A DNA stretch of 43,284 nucleotides from Clostridiales bacterium (GTDB lineage Bacteria; Bacillota; Clostridia; Lachnospirales; Lachnospiraceae), in contig DUQJ01000206.1 of NCBI GenBank assembly GCA_012837865.1, positions 1 through 43,284 on the forward strand, written 5' to 3'. Made by a program: the position numbers and the translations under genes. The notes beneath the pieces were generated by a model. That model was given only the letters and a program-made list of their open reading frames with translations. It was not told where the DNA came from and did not search any database. Below are positions 18,657-28,346 of this stretch, one piece after another (the stretch's first letter is position 1; every line of letters begins with the position of its first letter).

Positions 18657-18721
18657 GTAACAACAATGTAAATAAGGGGGAATGCGTTTTTGAATAATGA
18701 AAAATCTAAAACGCAAACGCT

Positions 18722-18991
18722 ATGAAAGGGTATATAGAAGAAAGAGCGGTAGAAATTGCTAATTACATTATCGAAAATAATGCTACAGTAAGGCAAACAG
18801 CAAAACAATTTGGTATATCCAAATCAACAGTACATAAAGACGTTACAGAACGTTTGTCTCAGATCAACCCTTCTCTTGCTGAAAAAACTCGTGTGGTATT
18901 AGATCGAAATAAATCAGAGAGGCATATAAGAGGAGGTCTGGCAACAAAGGAAAAATATTTAAAACAATTAAAATATACAAAACAATATTAA
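18722..18991 (+). CDS. spoIIID: Sporulation transcriptional regulator SpoIIID
   Basis: YIEERAVEIANYIIENNATVRQTAKQFGISKSTVHKDVTERL, ERHIRGGLATKEKY. Confidence 0.96.
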   Translation: MKGYIEERAVEIANYIIENNATVRQTAKQFGISKSTVHKDVTERLSQINPSLAEKTRVVLDRNKSERHIRGGLATKEKYLKQLKYTKQY

Positions 18992-18999
18992 AAAGCAGG

Positions 19000-19031
19000 A
19001 GGATTCATATTAAATATATGGGTCCTTTTGT
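19000..19031 (+). terminator. Terminator after spoIIID
   Basis: AGGATTCATAT ... ATATGGGTCCTTTTGTTT (two G-U pairs). Confidence 0.65.
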
Positions 19032-19070
19032 TTGGATAAGAATTCATTTCAAATATTGAGGATAAAATGG

Positions 19071-19115
19071 TATAATAAGTATGTGTCTGATTAGCTTTGG
19101 TTAAAATATTAACGA
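19071..19115 (+). promoter_or_regulatory. rnf promoter with candidate Rex operator
   Basis: Extended -10 TGGTATAAT (-10 at 19071-19076), then TGGTTAA-AATA-TTAACGA (19098-19115). Confidence 0.5.
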
Positions 19116-19273
19116 GATGGGAGAATATATTGCTACTTTATAGTATTATTAAGCTAATAAGTCGCTACTAGGATGATTAAACAATAATACCATGTTATAA
19201 TGTTCACATTAAATATGGTAGGTGTAAAGAATATAATTATATTTTAAAATATAAAGAAAGAAGGATTAGGTTT

Positions 19274-20590
19274 ATGAGTAATGCAACATTTTTAGGTGGA
19301 TTTAAAGTGCTAGATGGCAAGAAACTAACTAAAAACAAACCTATAACATCATTAAAACCATTAGGGGAGTTAGTGTTTCCCTTATCTCAATATAATGGTG
19401 GAGTAGCAAATGCGCTCGTAAGCAAGGGAGATGCTGTTCTTGTTGGTCAAATTATAGGTGAGTCATCTGATGATTATAAAACTAATATTATAAGTTCTGT
19501 ATCTGGCAAGGTGAAGGCAATAGAAACAAGATTATCACCAACAGGGGGAAAAATTGAATCAATTGTTATAGAAAATGATGATAAATACGAAACAATTGAG
19601 AACTATGGTATTAAAGAGGATTATAAGGGATTAACAAAGGAAAGAATTATAGAGAAAATAAGAAATGCAGGGATAATAGGATTAGGTGGAGCGGGATTTC
19701 CTAGCCATATAAAATTACAATATGAAAAAGCAAATGAAATTAAATATATTATTATTAATGCCCTAGAATCTGATATGTTTGTTACATCAGATAGTAGCTC
19801 GACTGAAAGTTATTCAGATAAGGTAATAGAAGGGGCTAAAATTTTATTGCATTTATTTGAAAATGCTAAAGTGATTATAGCAATAGGTACCAATATGCCA
19901 AATGCAATAAAATTAATAGAAGAAAAATTAATAGAAGAAGATAGAGTAGAAATTAAAACATTAAGGCCTAATTATCCAATTGGTGAAGAGCGCCAAATGA
20001 TATATGCAGTAACTAAAAGAAAGTTACCTTTAAGCACGTTGCCAATAAAAGCAGGCTATATTGTAAACAATGTATCAACGATTATAGCTATATTTGATGC
20101 TGTAGCATTAGGAATACCACTTATAGAGCGTGTTGTTACTGTTACAGGTGATGCGATAAAAGAGCCGGCTAATTTTAGGGTTAGAATTGGTACAAGCCAT
20201 GCTGAGATAATAGAGGCAGCAGGTGGGTTTGTTACAGAACCTAAAAAGGTCATATCTGGAGGGCTTATGTCAGGAAAAGCGTTGTACTCACTAGAGCTTC
20301 CTGTTACAGGGTTGACAAATGCTATTGTTGCCTTTGTTAGTGATGAAGACTCATATTCAGCAATGCCATGTATACGTTGTGGTAAATGCATTGAGGTTTG
20401 TCCAAGTAAAATTATGCCCGTAGAACTTGCAATGTTAGCAGAAAGAGAAGATAGCAAAGCATTTATAAAACTAAATGGATTGGAATGCATTGAATGTGGA
20501 TATTGTACATTTATTTGTCCATCAAAAAGAAAATTATTACAGTCTATAAAATATGGCAAAGTTATATGTAAGAACAAGAATAAGAAATAG
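19274..20590 (+). CDS. rnfC: Rnf electron transport complex subunit C
   Basis: GGAGFPSHIKL, GLGGAGF, two C-x2-C-x2-C-x3-C clusters (CIRCGKCIEVCPS, CIECGYCTFICPS). Confidence 0.96.
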   Translation: MSNATFLGGFKVLDGKKLTKNKPITSLKPLGELVFPLSQYNGGVANALVSKGDAVLVGQIIGESSDDYKTNIISSVSGKVKAIETRLSPTGGKIESIVIENDDKYETIENYGIKEDYKGLTKERIIEKIRNAGIIGLGGAGFPSHIKLQYEKANEIKYIIINALESDMFVTSDSSSTESYSDKVIEGAKILLHLFENAKVIIAIGTNMPNAIKLIEEKLIEEDRVEIKTLRPNYPIGEERQMIYAVTKRKLPLSTLPIKAGYIVNNVSTIIAIFDAVALGIPLIERVVTVTGDAIKEPANFRVRIGTSHAEIIEAAGGFVTEPKKVISGGLMSGKALYSLELPVTGLTNAIVAFVSDEDSYSAMPCIRCGKCIEVCPSKIMPVELAMLAEREDSKAFIKLNGLECIECGYCTFICPSKRKLLQSIKYGKVICKNKNKK

Positions 20591-20605
20591 AAAGAGGTGT
20601 AAGAT

Positions 20606-21604
20606 TTGAGCGATATGTATAATGTTTCATATGCTCCACATATAACAAGTAATTATTCAACGCGTAATATTATGCAGGATGTTGCTATTGCATTAATACC
20701 CGCGAGTTTATTTGGTATATATAATTTTGGTCTTAGAGCATTAATGATATTGATGATATCTGTTTTAACATGTGTAATGACAGAATATTTATTTTTAAAA
20801 TTTTCTAAAAAACCAATAACAAAAAGTGATTATAGTGAAGTTGTAACGGGTATGCTGATTGCACTTAATTTATCAGCTAATTCACCATTATGGTTACCAG
20901 TAATTGGCGGTGTTTTTGCTATATGGGTAGTTAAAATGTTATATGGTGGAATTGGTCAAAACTTTATGAATCCAGCAATGGCTGCTCGTTGTTTTTTATT
21001 AATTAGCTTTCCGACAAGAATGGCAAACTATGCTATAGAATCAATAGGTGCAAATACTAATTTAATAAATAAGATGTATTATGGAGCCATATCAGTAGAT
21101 TCAATTTCAGGCGCTACTCCTTTAGCTGGTTTAAAAGCGGGAGAAAGTATAAAGCTATTTGATATGTTTATCGGAAATATTAATGGAACGATTGGTGAGA
21201 CGAGTGCTTTAGCAATTTTGATTGGAGCGTCGTATTTAATATATAGAAAAATTATTACTTTAAGAATTCCATTATCCTATTTAGTTTCATTTGCAGTGTT
21301 TATTGCGGTTTTTGGTAGTAAAGGAATGGATCTTAATTTTATATTTGCCCATATTCTTGGTGGAGGTTTACTGTTAGCTGCATTCTTTATGGCAACGGAT
21401 TATTCAACCTCTCCGATTACACCAAATGGGAAAGTTATATATGGAATTCTTCTAGGAATTCTATCAGGAGTGTTTAGAGTATATGGTGCATCCCCAGAAG
21501 GGACATCCTATGTAATTATTATAGGAAATATGTTAGTACCATTTATTGAGAAGATATCTCTTCCCAAGCCTTTTGGAAAGGAGAAGATAAAAGATGTCGA
21601 ATAA
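20606..21604 (+). CDS. rnfD: Rnf complex subunit D
   Basis: Membrane protein; SISGATPLAGLK flavinylation-type motif; FNPAMAAR-like NFMNPAMAARCF; TDYSTSPITPNGK. Confidence 0.95.
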   Translation: MSDMYNVSYAPHITSNYSTRNIMQDVAIALIPASLFGIYNFGLRALMILMISVLTCVMTEYLFLKFSKKPITKSDYSEVVTGMLIALNLSANSPLWLPVIGGVFAIWVVKMLYGGIGQNFMNPAMAARCFLLISFPTRMANYAIESIGANTNLINKMYYGAISVDSISGATPLAGLKAGESIKLFDMFIGNINGTIGETSALAILIGASYLIYRKIITLRIPLSYLVSFAVFIAVFGSKGMDLNFIFAHILGGGLLLAAFFMATDYSTSPITPNGKVIYGILLGILSGVFRVYGASPEGTSYVIIIGNMLVPFIEKISLPKPFGKEKIKDVE

Positions 21605-22229
21605 ATATTTTAAATTAATGAAAGATGCTTTAATATTATTTGTAATCACATTAATATCAGGATTGTCGCTTGGTTTTGTAAATGAATTAACTAAGGTACC
21701 TATAGCTGCAAGAGAAATGGAGACTAAGTTAAAAGCCTATCAAATTGTATATAATAGTGCAGATCATATTAAAGCTGATGAAGAACTTATATTAAAAGTT
21801 GAGGAACAAGGCCTAGATAAGATAGATAAAGCTTATACAGGGATTTATATTAATGAGGTTAATCAGGCATACGATAATAATAATAATATGATAGGATATA
21901 TTGTTATCACTACAACAAATAATGGATACGGAGGCCCGATTACACTAGCCCTGGGCTATACTGTTGATGGTGTAATGATGGGTGTAGAGATATTATCTAT
22001 GAATGAAACGGCTGATTTAGGAAGCAAAGTAAATGATCCGGAATTTAAGAATCAGTTTATAGATAGAGAGCAACAAGAATTTAGGCTCATTAAAGGTGAA
22101 GTAAATGCAGATGATGAGATTGCTGCAGTTAGTGGTGCAACTATGTCATCAGATGCTGTGGTTGATGCAATTAATGGTTCACTAGCCTTTATCAATGAGT
22201 ATGGGGCAATATCTGGAGGTGATAAATAA
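21594..22229 (+). CDS. rnfG: Rnf complex subunit G (FMN-binding)
   Basis: GYGGPITLALG, VSGATMSSDAVVDAING flavinylation motif. Confidence 0.95.
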   Translation: MSNKYFKLMKDALILFVITLISGLSLGFVNELTKVPIAAREMETKLKAYQIVYNSADHIKADEELILKVEEQGLDKIDKAYTGIYINEVNQAYDNNNNMIGYIVITTTNNGYGGPITLALGYTVDGVMMGVEILSMNETADLGSKVNDPEFKNQFIDREQQEFRLIKGEVNADDEIAAVSGATMSSDAVVDAINGSLAFINEYGAISGGDK

Positions 22230-22918
22230 TGAAGAATGCTTATTTAGAACGATTAAAAAATGGTATTATAACAGAAAACCCTACATTTGTTTTAATGCTT
22301 GGAATGTGCCCTACGATGGCAGTGACAAGATCAGCTTATAATGGACTTGGAATGGGGCTTACCTCTGCCGCTGTACTTATAATGTCGAATTTAATAATTT
22401 CAGCGCTAAGAAAAGTTATACCGGATAAAGTTAGAATCCCTTCATATATAGTTGTTGTTGCAACACTTGTTACAATAATTCAATTTCTATTAAAAGCTTA
22501 TCTCCCTTATTTAGATGAGCAACTAGGGATATATATTCCTTTAATAGTTGTAAACTGTATCATACTTGGTAGGGCTGAAGCGTATGCTGCTAAGAACCCC
22601 ATAGGATTATCAACATTTGATGGTATAGGTATGGGATTAGGATTTGCTATTGGCCTAACGGCTATAGGTGCAGTTCGTGAATTACTTGGAAATGGAACCA
22701 TATTTGATTTTAAAATAATGCCTTCTTTTTACGAACCAATTAAAATATTTGTATTAGCTCCTGGTGCATTTTTTGTACTGGCTTTACTTACAGTTTTCCA
22801 AAAGAAATTAGGAAATAAGCGTGTTATAAAAGGTAAGAATAGTGCAACAACTGGTGGATGTGCATGTTGTGAAAATGCAGATGTTTGTGCTGTAAACAAA
22901 TCAGATAACAAGTCATAG
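22229..22918 (+). CDS. rnfE: Rnf complex subunit E
   Basis: NPTFVLMLGMCPTMAVT, NCIILGRAEAYA, GFAIGLTAIGAVRELLGNG. Confidence 0.95.
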   Translation: MKNAYLERLKNGIITENPTFVLMLGMCPTMAVTRSAYNGLGMGLTSAAVLIMSNLIISALRKVIPDKVRIPSYIVVVATLVTIIQFLLKAYLPYLDEQLGIYIPLIVVNCIILGRAEAYAAKNPIGLSTFDGIGMGLGFAIGLTAIGAVRELLGNGTIFDFKIMPSFYEPIKIFVLAPGAFFVLALLTVFQKKLGNKRVIKGKNSATTGGCACCENADVCAVNKSDNKS

Positions 22919-22929
22919 GAGGGAGTAAA

Positions 22930-23505
22930 ATGAAAGAGTTATTAATAATTACAATAGGCGCAGCACTAGTAAATAATGTGGTACTTAATCAATTTCTTGG
23001 ATTATGCCCTTTTCTAGGAGTATCAAAAAAATCTGAAACTGCTGCAGGAATGAGTGGAGCCGTTATCTTTGTTATGACTATAGCTTCAGCATTTACAAGT
23101 ATTATTTATAAATATATTTTGGTTAAAACGAGTTTAGAATATATGCAAACAATTGTTTTCATCCTTGTAATAGCAGCTTTAGTGCAAGTGGTGGAGTTGT
23201 TCTTGAAAAAGTTTAGTCCAAGTTTATACGAGTCGCTTGGTGTATATTTACCTTTGATAACTACTAACTGTGCCGTTTTGGGTGTTGCTTTAATTAATGC
23301 TCAAAAAGATTATGGTATCTTAACAAGTATTGTTAGTGGATTAGCAACAGCAATAGGATTCACATTAGCCATTCTTATTATGGCAGGTATTAGAGAGAGA
23401 ATAGAATTTAATGATATTCCTGAGTCTGTGCAAGGTTCACCTATAGTGCTTATCACAGCAGGTTTAATGGCGATAGCATTTGCTGGATTTGCTGGATTGG
23501 TATAA
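22930..23505 (+). CDS. rnfA: Rnf complex subunit A
   Basis: NNVVLNQFLGLCPFLGVS, TNCAVLGVAL, MAGIRERIE. Confidence 0.95.
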   Translation: MKELLIITIGAALVNNVVLNQFLGLCPFLGVSKKSETAAGMSGAVIFVMTIASAFTSIIYKYILVKTSLEYMQTIVFILVIAALVQVVELFLKKFSPSLYESLGVYLPLITTNCAVLGVALINAQKDYGILTSIVSGLATAIGFTLAILIMAGIRERIEFNDIPESVQGSPIVLITAGLMAIAFAGFAGLV

Positions 23506-23516
23506 GGAGGATAGAA

Positions 23517-24356
23517 ATGAATAATTATTTATTGAGTATAACATTCCTTGCAATAAATTGGAGTAATGTCATAATAGCTACTTTGGTAGTTGCAGCTATA
23601 GGACTTATAATAGGTATAATGCTCGGAATAGCTGCTTTAAAACTAGATTTTGCTGTTGATACAAGAGAATTGGAAGTTAGGGAACTATTACCGGGGGTAA
23701 ACTGTGGTGCTTGTGGATATGCTGGATGTGATGCATTGGCAAAAGCGATAGCACAGGAGGAGGCACCATCTGATGCATGTCCTGTGGCTAATAGCGCTAC
23801 ACATAAATTAATAGCAGATCTTATGGGCCAGGTTGTTGAAGAAAGAGAACCGCAATTAGCATATGTTAATTGCGCAGGGACTTGTGAAAAGGCAAAAGAT
23901 AAATACGAATACCATGGATTATTAGATTGCAAGGCGGCAATGCTAGTACCAGGTGAGGGTCATAAATCATGTAGCTTTGGTTGTTTAGGATTTGGCTCAT
24001 GTGTTAATGTATGCGCATTTGACGCAATTCATATTATAGATGGAATAGCTTTAGTGGATGAAGAGAAATGCACAGCATGTGGAATGTGTGTAGCTGAATG
24101 TCCAAAGGATTTAATAGAGTTGGTTCCAAAAAGATCAGAATACTTTGTAACCTGTATATCTACAGCTAAAGGTAAAGATGTAAGAACGGTTTGTTCAGCC
24201 GGTTGTATTGGATGTAGACTATGTGTAAAAGCGTGTGAATATGACGCTATAGATTTTAATAATAATTTAGCAAAAATTGATTACGATAAATGTGTCAATT
24301 GCGGAGAATGTGCTAAGGTTTGTCCGGTTAAAGTTATCAAAATTGTAACTGCATAA
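23517..24356 (+). CDS. rnfB: Rnf complex subunit B, polyferredoxin
   Basis: LPGVNCGACGYAGCDALA, several CxxCxxCxxxC clusters. Confidence 0.96.
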   Translation: MNNYLLSITFLAINWSNVIIATLVVAAIGLIIGIMLGIAALKLDFAVDTRELEVRELLPGVNCGACGYAGCDALAKAIAQEEAPSDACPVANSATHKLIADLMGQVVEEREPQLAYVNCAGTCEKAKDKYEYHGLLDCKAAMLVPGEGHKSCSFGCLGFGSCVNVCAFDAIHIIDGIALVDEEKCTACGMCVAECPKDLIELVPKRSEYFVTCISTAKGKDVRTVCSAGCIGCRLCVKACEYDAIDFNNNLAKIDYDKCVNCGECAKVCPVKVIKIVTA

Positions 24357-24386
24357 AAAAAGGGAGCTGATTTGGCTCCCTTTTCA
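24355..24386. terminator. Terminator between rnfB and the AraC regulator
   Basis: AAAAAAGGGAGCTGATTTGGCTCCCTTTT. Confidence 0.85.
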
Positions 24387-24388
24387 AT

Positions 24389-25588
24389 TTATAAATTATT
24401 ATAGGATTTAATATATTCGCTTGGTGTCATACCAGTACGTTTTTTAAAAATTCTACTAAAGTAATTAGGATCTTTATAACCAACTAAATAACAAACTTCT
24501 TTTATTGTAAATCCTTTATTTATAAATAATTCTTTAGCTTTTCTAACTCTTAGCATTGAAAGCCAGTCAACAAAATTGTAGCCTGTTGATTTTTTGATTA
24601 GTTTACTAAAATATTGTGGACTAATATTAACATGTTTAGCAATATCATCAAGTGTAATATCATTTTTATAATTAATTTCAAGATATTCTTTTGCAGACTT
24701 AACAAATTTATTTTCAAAATTAATTGAGGTGGTTTGTCTTGAGATGTTTACTATTAATGAAAAATGTTTAAAAACCCATTCGTTAAAATTATCATCATTT
24801 AATTTAGATAATTCATTAAGAAGACAATTGTAATTGAGGATATTATAATATATATTTAAACTGTTTTGAGATGAAATATGAGCAACTGTAAGTATTTCTA
24901 ATGTTTTATTATGTCTAGATTCAATGTCATATCCCTGCACCATGTTTAATAAAATGCTTAGGTAATCAAAAGCCTTTGAATCTTTGTTGGTAATTGCATA
25001 TTGCATTTTATTTAATGCATCAATATAATCAAAAATGCTATTATCATTATCAATATATTTAAAATGCTGTATTTCATTTTCAGAGCATTTATATAATGCG
25101 TATATAGCTTGGGTATATGAATTAAGTGCTTCATGAATCCTGAAAACATTACCAAAACCAATTTTTATACTAGAATGAGTATAATTTATAAGGTTATTCA
25201 ATAAGGTTTTAACACTTGTTATATATATGGATTCATTTGTAAAATCATCAAAAGAGTTCTCTGTAATACTAACCAGAACATCTATTCTTGATAAATCTGG
25301 CGTCATATAAACATATGTTTTGTCGGGAATGGATTTACAAATAATTTCTTGAAGTTTTAGATTGTCAAGAATAATCTCATTTTCGGCTATAATATTAATA
25401 GTAATAAAATAAGCATAATTATTAAAACCTAATAATTGTTTGAATTCTGATATTTCATTTTCAGATAAATTTCTTAAAGTTAAAGTATTAACAAAAGTTC
25501 TTTCTATTAGTTTAATTGTGTTTTCACTTGTTAATACTTTATTTGTAACTAATGATGTCGTTTCCATGTTGTCGATAAAGTTGTGCAT
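24389..25588 (-). CDS. AraC-family transcriptional regulator
   Basis: C-terminal tandem HTH: ITLDDIAKHVNISPQYFSKLIKKSTGYNFVDWL...VGYKDPNYFSRIFKKRTGMTPSEYI; no receiver domain seen. Confidence 0.88.
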   Translation of the reverse strand: MHNFIDNMETTSLVTNKVLTSENTIKLIERTFVNTLTLRNLSENEISEFKQLLGFNNYAYFITINIIAENEIILDNLKLQEIICKSIPDKTYVYMTPDLSRIDVLVSITENSFDDFTNESIYITSVKTLLNNLINYTHSSIKIGFGNVFRIHEALNSYTQAIYALYKCSENEIQHFKYIDNDNSIFDYIDALNKMQYAITNKDSKAFDYLSILLNMVQGYDIESRHNKTLEILTVAHISSQNSLNIYYNILNYNCLLNELSKLNDDNFNEWVFKHFSLIVNISRQTTSINFENKFVKSAKEYLEINYKNDITLDDIAKHVNISPQYFSKLIKKSTGYNFVDWLSMLRVRKAKELFINKGFTIKEVCYLVGYKDPNYFSRIFKKRTGMTPSEYIKSYNNL

Positions 25589-25766
25589 TATGTTCTCCTC
25601 GTTAGCTAAATGAATGTTTTAATTCATATAAATGTAATAAACTTATTAACTTTGAAACAATTCTGCCATAGTATTGCCAGTTCTATGAAATAGAATTAAG
25701 ATAAGTAAAACTATCCTATAAGAAAAATATACTAAAAGACTAGGTACAATGTCAAGGGGGGAAGCC

Positions 25767-27710
25767 ATGATTAAGAATAAAAACAATAAAAAAATAACAA
25801 AAAGCTTCCTTTTACTTCTCGTATTTTCTATAAGCTTTATAAATTCGAATAATATTAAAAGCGAAAAGCAGGCCAATATTAATTTGTTATCAGGATTACA
25901 GATTGAATCTAAAGAACAAAATGAAATAGAGTCAAATAGTATTGACCTTAGTTATAAAGAGGCACAACTATACTTTAATGATATAAAAATAAAGCAAAAA
26001 AGAGAAGTTATTGTGGCTATAATTGATACCGGTGTAGACTATAATCACCCAGATTTAAAAGATAAGATATGGATTAATGAAGGGGAAATACCAGGTGATG
26101 GAATAGATAATGATGGTAATGGTTATGTGGATGATGTATATGGGTGGAATTTTTACAATAGTGACAATGTTGTATGCCAATATTTATATGATTATAATCT
26201 TAAAACAAATATAGCATATCCATATGATAATGATGACCATGGTACCCATGTAGCAGGAATTATTGCAGCGAATCAGAATTTAGAAAAAGGTTATGAGGGT
26301 ATTGCATCAAATATAGATATAAAACTGATGATTTTAAAAATAAATGGTGGAGAAAAAGGCATTGGGAATTTAAGCAGTGCTATTAATGCTATAAAATATG
26401 CAACAATGATGGGTGCAGATATTTGCAATATGAGTTGGGGAACAGATGTATATAACAAAGAATTAGAAAAGGTTATAAGAGAATCAGATATGCTGTTTAT
26501 AGCAGCAGCAGGGAATACAGGTACAAATAATAATGATAAGCCAGTATATCCAGCAAGTTTTGAACTTGATAATTTGATTTCAGTAACATTTGTAGATGAT
26601 AATGGCAAATTAACTCCTTGGTCAAATTATGGAATGAATAAAGTTGATATAGCTGTTCCAGGTATAGATGTAGTTAGCACAACTGTTGGTTCATCAGCTA
26701 AAATGAGTGGAACATCTATGGCAGCACCACAAATAACTGGTATTGCTGCTATGCTTTATGCTTATAATGACGGGTTAAACTCTGTTAATATCAAAGATAT
26801 CATATTGAAGAACTATATAAGGCTAGATTCATTAAATAATCTTATAAATTATCCTGGTATTCCAGATGCAAATAAAATAGTAAGAAGTATTACTGATATT
26901 GTAAAGGATAAAAAAGCTCCTACTTTAAAAGTAAACACTAGAATTATCCAATCAAAGTTTATTGTAAATCTCAAATCGGAAGATAAAGATGGATCAGGAG
27001 TAAGGGTTATAAAATGGCTTAAAGGAGAGAAGAAGATTACTGAGTTTAAGCGTGGCGTGGCAGGAAATTATGTAACAGAGAATAAAATTGAAGCTGCTAA
27101 GCCTGGTAAATACACCTTTTATATTAGTGACTATGCAGGAAATGAACGAATAGTTGTGCATACTGTAGAAGATGATAAGCAGGCTCCGTCAATACAAACC
27201 AATTATATTATAGAAGGTAAAGAAGAGAAATATATTTTATTAAGGGCAAGCGATGAAATGAGTGGAGTCAAAAGAGTAAAATATATGAAAGGTAAAAAAA
27301 CAGTAAAAGATTTTCTGCCTACTGGATCTGGTGAAGAGATAGCTTTAGATAAGGGAAAAGCAAAAATAAAAATTAAATCAGAAGGAGTATACACTGTTTA
27401 TGCGATTGATCATAGAGGGAATGCATCTGTAGACTATGTTAATGTAAAAACAATTAAGGCTAGTGAGATAAAGTTGTCAAATAATAGAATTAAAATAGTT
27501 AAAAAGCAAAGCTTTCAATTAAGAACATTTTTGAAACCATTAGATACAACAGACAAAGCGGTATTTAAATCAAGTAATGAGTCTATTGTTATGGTTAATA
27601 AAAAAGGAATTATACTTGCAAAGAAAGAAGGCAAAGCAATTGTAACAGCATATACGTCTAATGGTGTAAGAACAATTTGTGAGGTAACTGTAGTGAAAAA
27701 CAAGAGTTAA
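25767..27710 (+). CDS. Secreted S8 subtilisin-like serine peptidase with C-terminal Ig-like/Big2-type domain
   Basis: VAIIDTGVDYNHPDL, DDHGTHVAGIIAAN, GTSMAAPQITGIAAML; ATG 25767 follows AAGGGGGG. Confidence 0.93.
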   Translation: MIKNKNNKKITKSFLLLLVFSISFINSNNIKSEKQANINLLSGLQIESKEQNEIESNSIDLSYKEAQLYFNDIKIKQKREVIVAIIDTGVDYNHPDLKDKIWINEGEIPGDGIDNDGNGYVDDVYGWNFYNSDNVVCQYLYDYNLKTNIAYPYDNDDHGTHVAGIIAANQNLEKGYEGIASNIDIKLMILKINGGEKGIGNLSSAINAIKYATMMGADICNMSWGTDVYNKELEKVIRESDMLFIAAAGNTGTNNNDKPVYPASFELDNLISVTFVDDNGKLTPWSNYGMNKVDIAVPGIDVVSTTVGSSAKMSGTSMAAPQITGIAAMLYAYNDGLNSVNIKDIILKNYIRLDSLNNLINYPGIPDANKIVRSITDIVKDKKAPTLKVNTRIIQSKFIVNLKSEDKDGSGVRVIKWLKGEKKITEFKRGVAGNYVTENKIEAAKPGKYTFYISDYAGNERIVVHTVEDDKQAPSIQTNYIIEGKEEKYILLRASDEMSGVKRVKYMKGKKTVKDFLPTGSGEEIALDKGKAKIKIKSEGVYTVYAIDHRGNASVDYVNVKTIKASEIKLSNNRIKIVKKQSFQLRTFLKPLDTTDKAVFKSSNESIVMVNKKGIILAKKEGKAIVTAYTSNGVRTICEVTVVKNKS

Positions 27711-27743
27711 TTATTTTATAATTATAAATAACTCTTGTTTTTT
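27696..27743 (+). terminator. Terminator after subtilase
   Basis: AAAAACAAGAGTTA ... TAACTCTTGTTTTTT. Confidence 0.8.
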
Positions 27744-27805
27744 AGTTAAAATAATACAGATATAGTGTGAATAGATAAAAAAAGGTATAAATTAAAATAT
27801 AAATA

Positions 27806-27834
27806 TTGACGATGAAATCATTATATGGTATATT
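27806..27834 (+). promoter_or_regulatory. Promoter upstream of rpmG-secE-nusG
   Basis: TTGACG - 17 nt - TATATT. Confidence 0.6.
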
Positions 27835-27946
27835 TAATAAGCGAAGAAAGAGGGCTTTTTTTTTGTGCCAAAAATAAGTCCATAAAATGCTGAGTAAAAT
27901 AAGTAATATAGCGTTTACGCTACAGAGAAAAACGGAGGTGGAAGTT

Positions 27947-28096
27947 GTGCGCGTAAAAATAACATTAGCATGCAATGATTGCAAACAACGTAATTACGAC
28001 ATGAACAAAAACAAACAACTGCATCCTGACAGAATGGAGACAAAGAAATTTTGTAGATTCTGTAGGACACATACAATGCATAAGGAAACAAAGTAA
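27947..28096 (+). CDS. rpmG: 50S ribosomal protein L33 (GTG start)
   Basis: [56 protein letters not shown] at 27934-27940. The track start at 27887 is too early. Confidence 0.93.
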   Translation: MRVKITLACNDCKQRNYDMNKNKQLHPDRMETKKFCRFCRTHTMHKETK

Positions 28097-28119
28097 ATTA
28101 TACTGAAAGGAAAGTGAAA

Positions 28120-28338
28120 ATGGGAGAGACAACAAAAACAGCAAATAAAGTTCAGAAAAAAGTTAAAAGAAATTGGTTTAAAGGCTTAAAAACTGAATTT
28201 AAAAAAATTGTTTGGATAGACAAAGAGACATTAACAAAACAATCAGTAGCTGCCATAATCGTAACTGTTCTATTAGGTATAATCATCGCTTTAGTGGATG
28301 CTATTATTAAATTTGGAATAGACCTTATAATAAGATAG
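28120..28338 (+). CDS. secE: Preprotein translocase subunit SecE
   Basis: WFKGLKTEFKKIVWIDKETLTKQSVAAIIVTVLLGIIIALVD, located rpmG-secE-nusG. Confidence 0.93.
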   Translation: MGETTKTANKVQKKVKRNWFKGLKTEFKKIVWIDKETLTKQSVAAIIVTVLLGIIIALVDAIIKFGIDLIIR

Positions 28339-28346
28339 GATAGGAT

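Noticed and set aside
20056-20577. 173-aa minus-strand ORF
   Set aside because: Antisense to rnfC, explained by codon bias of the true gene.
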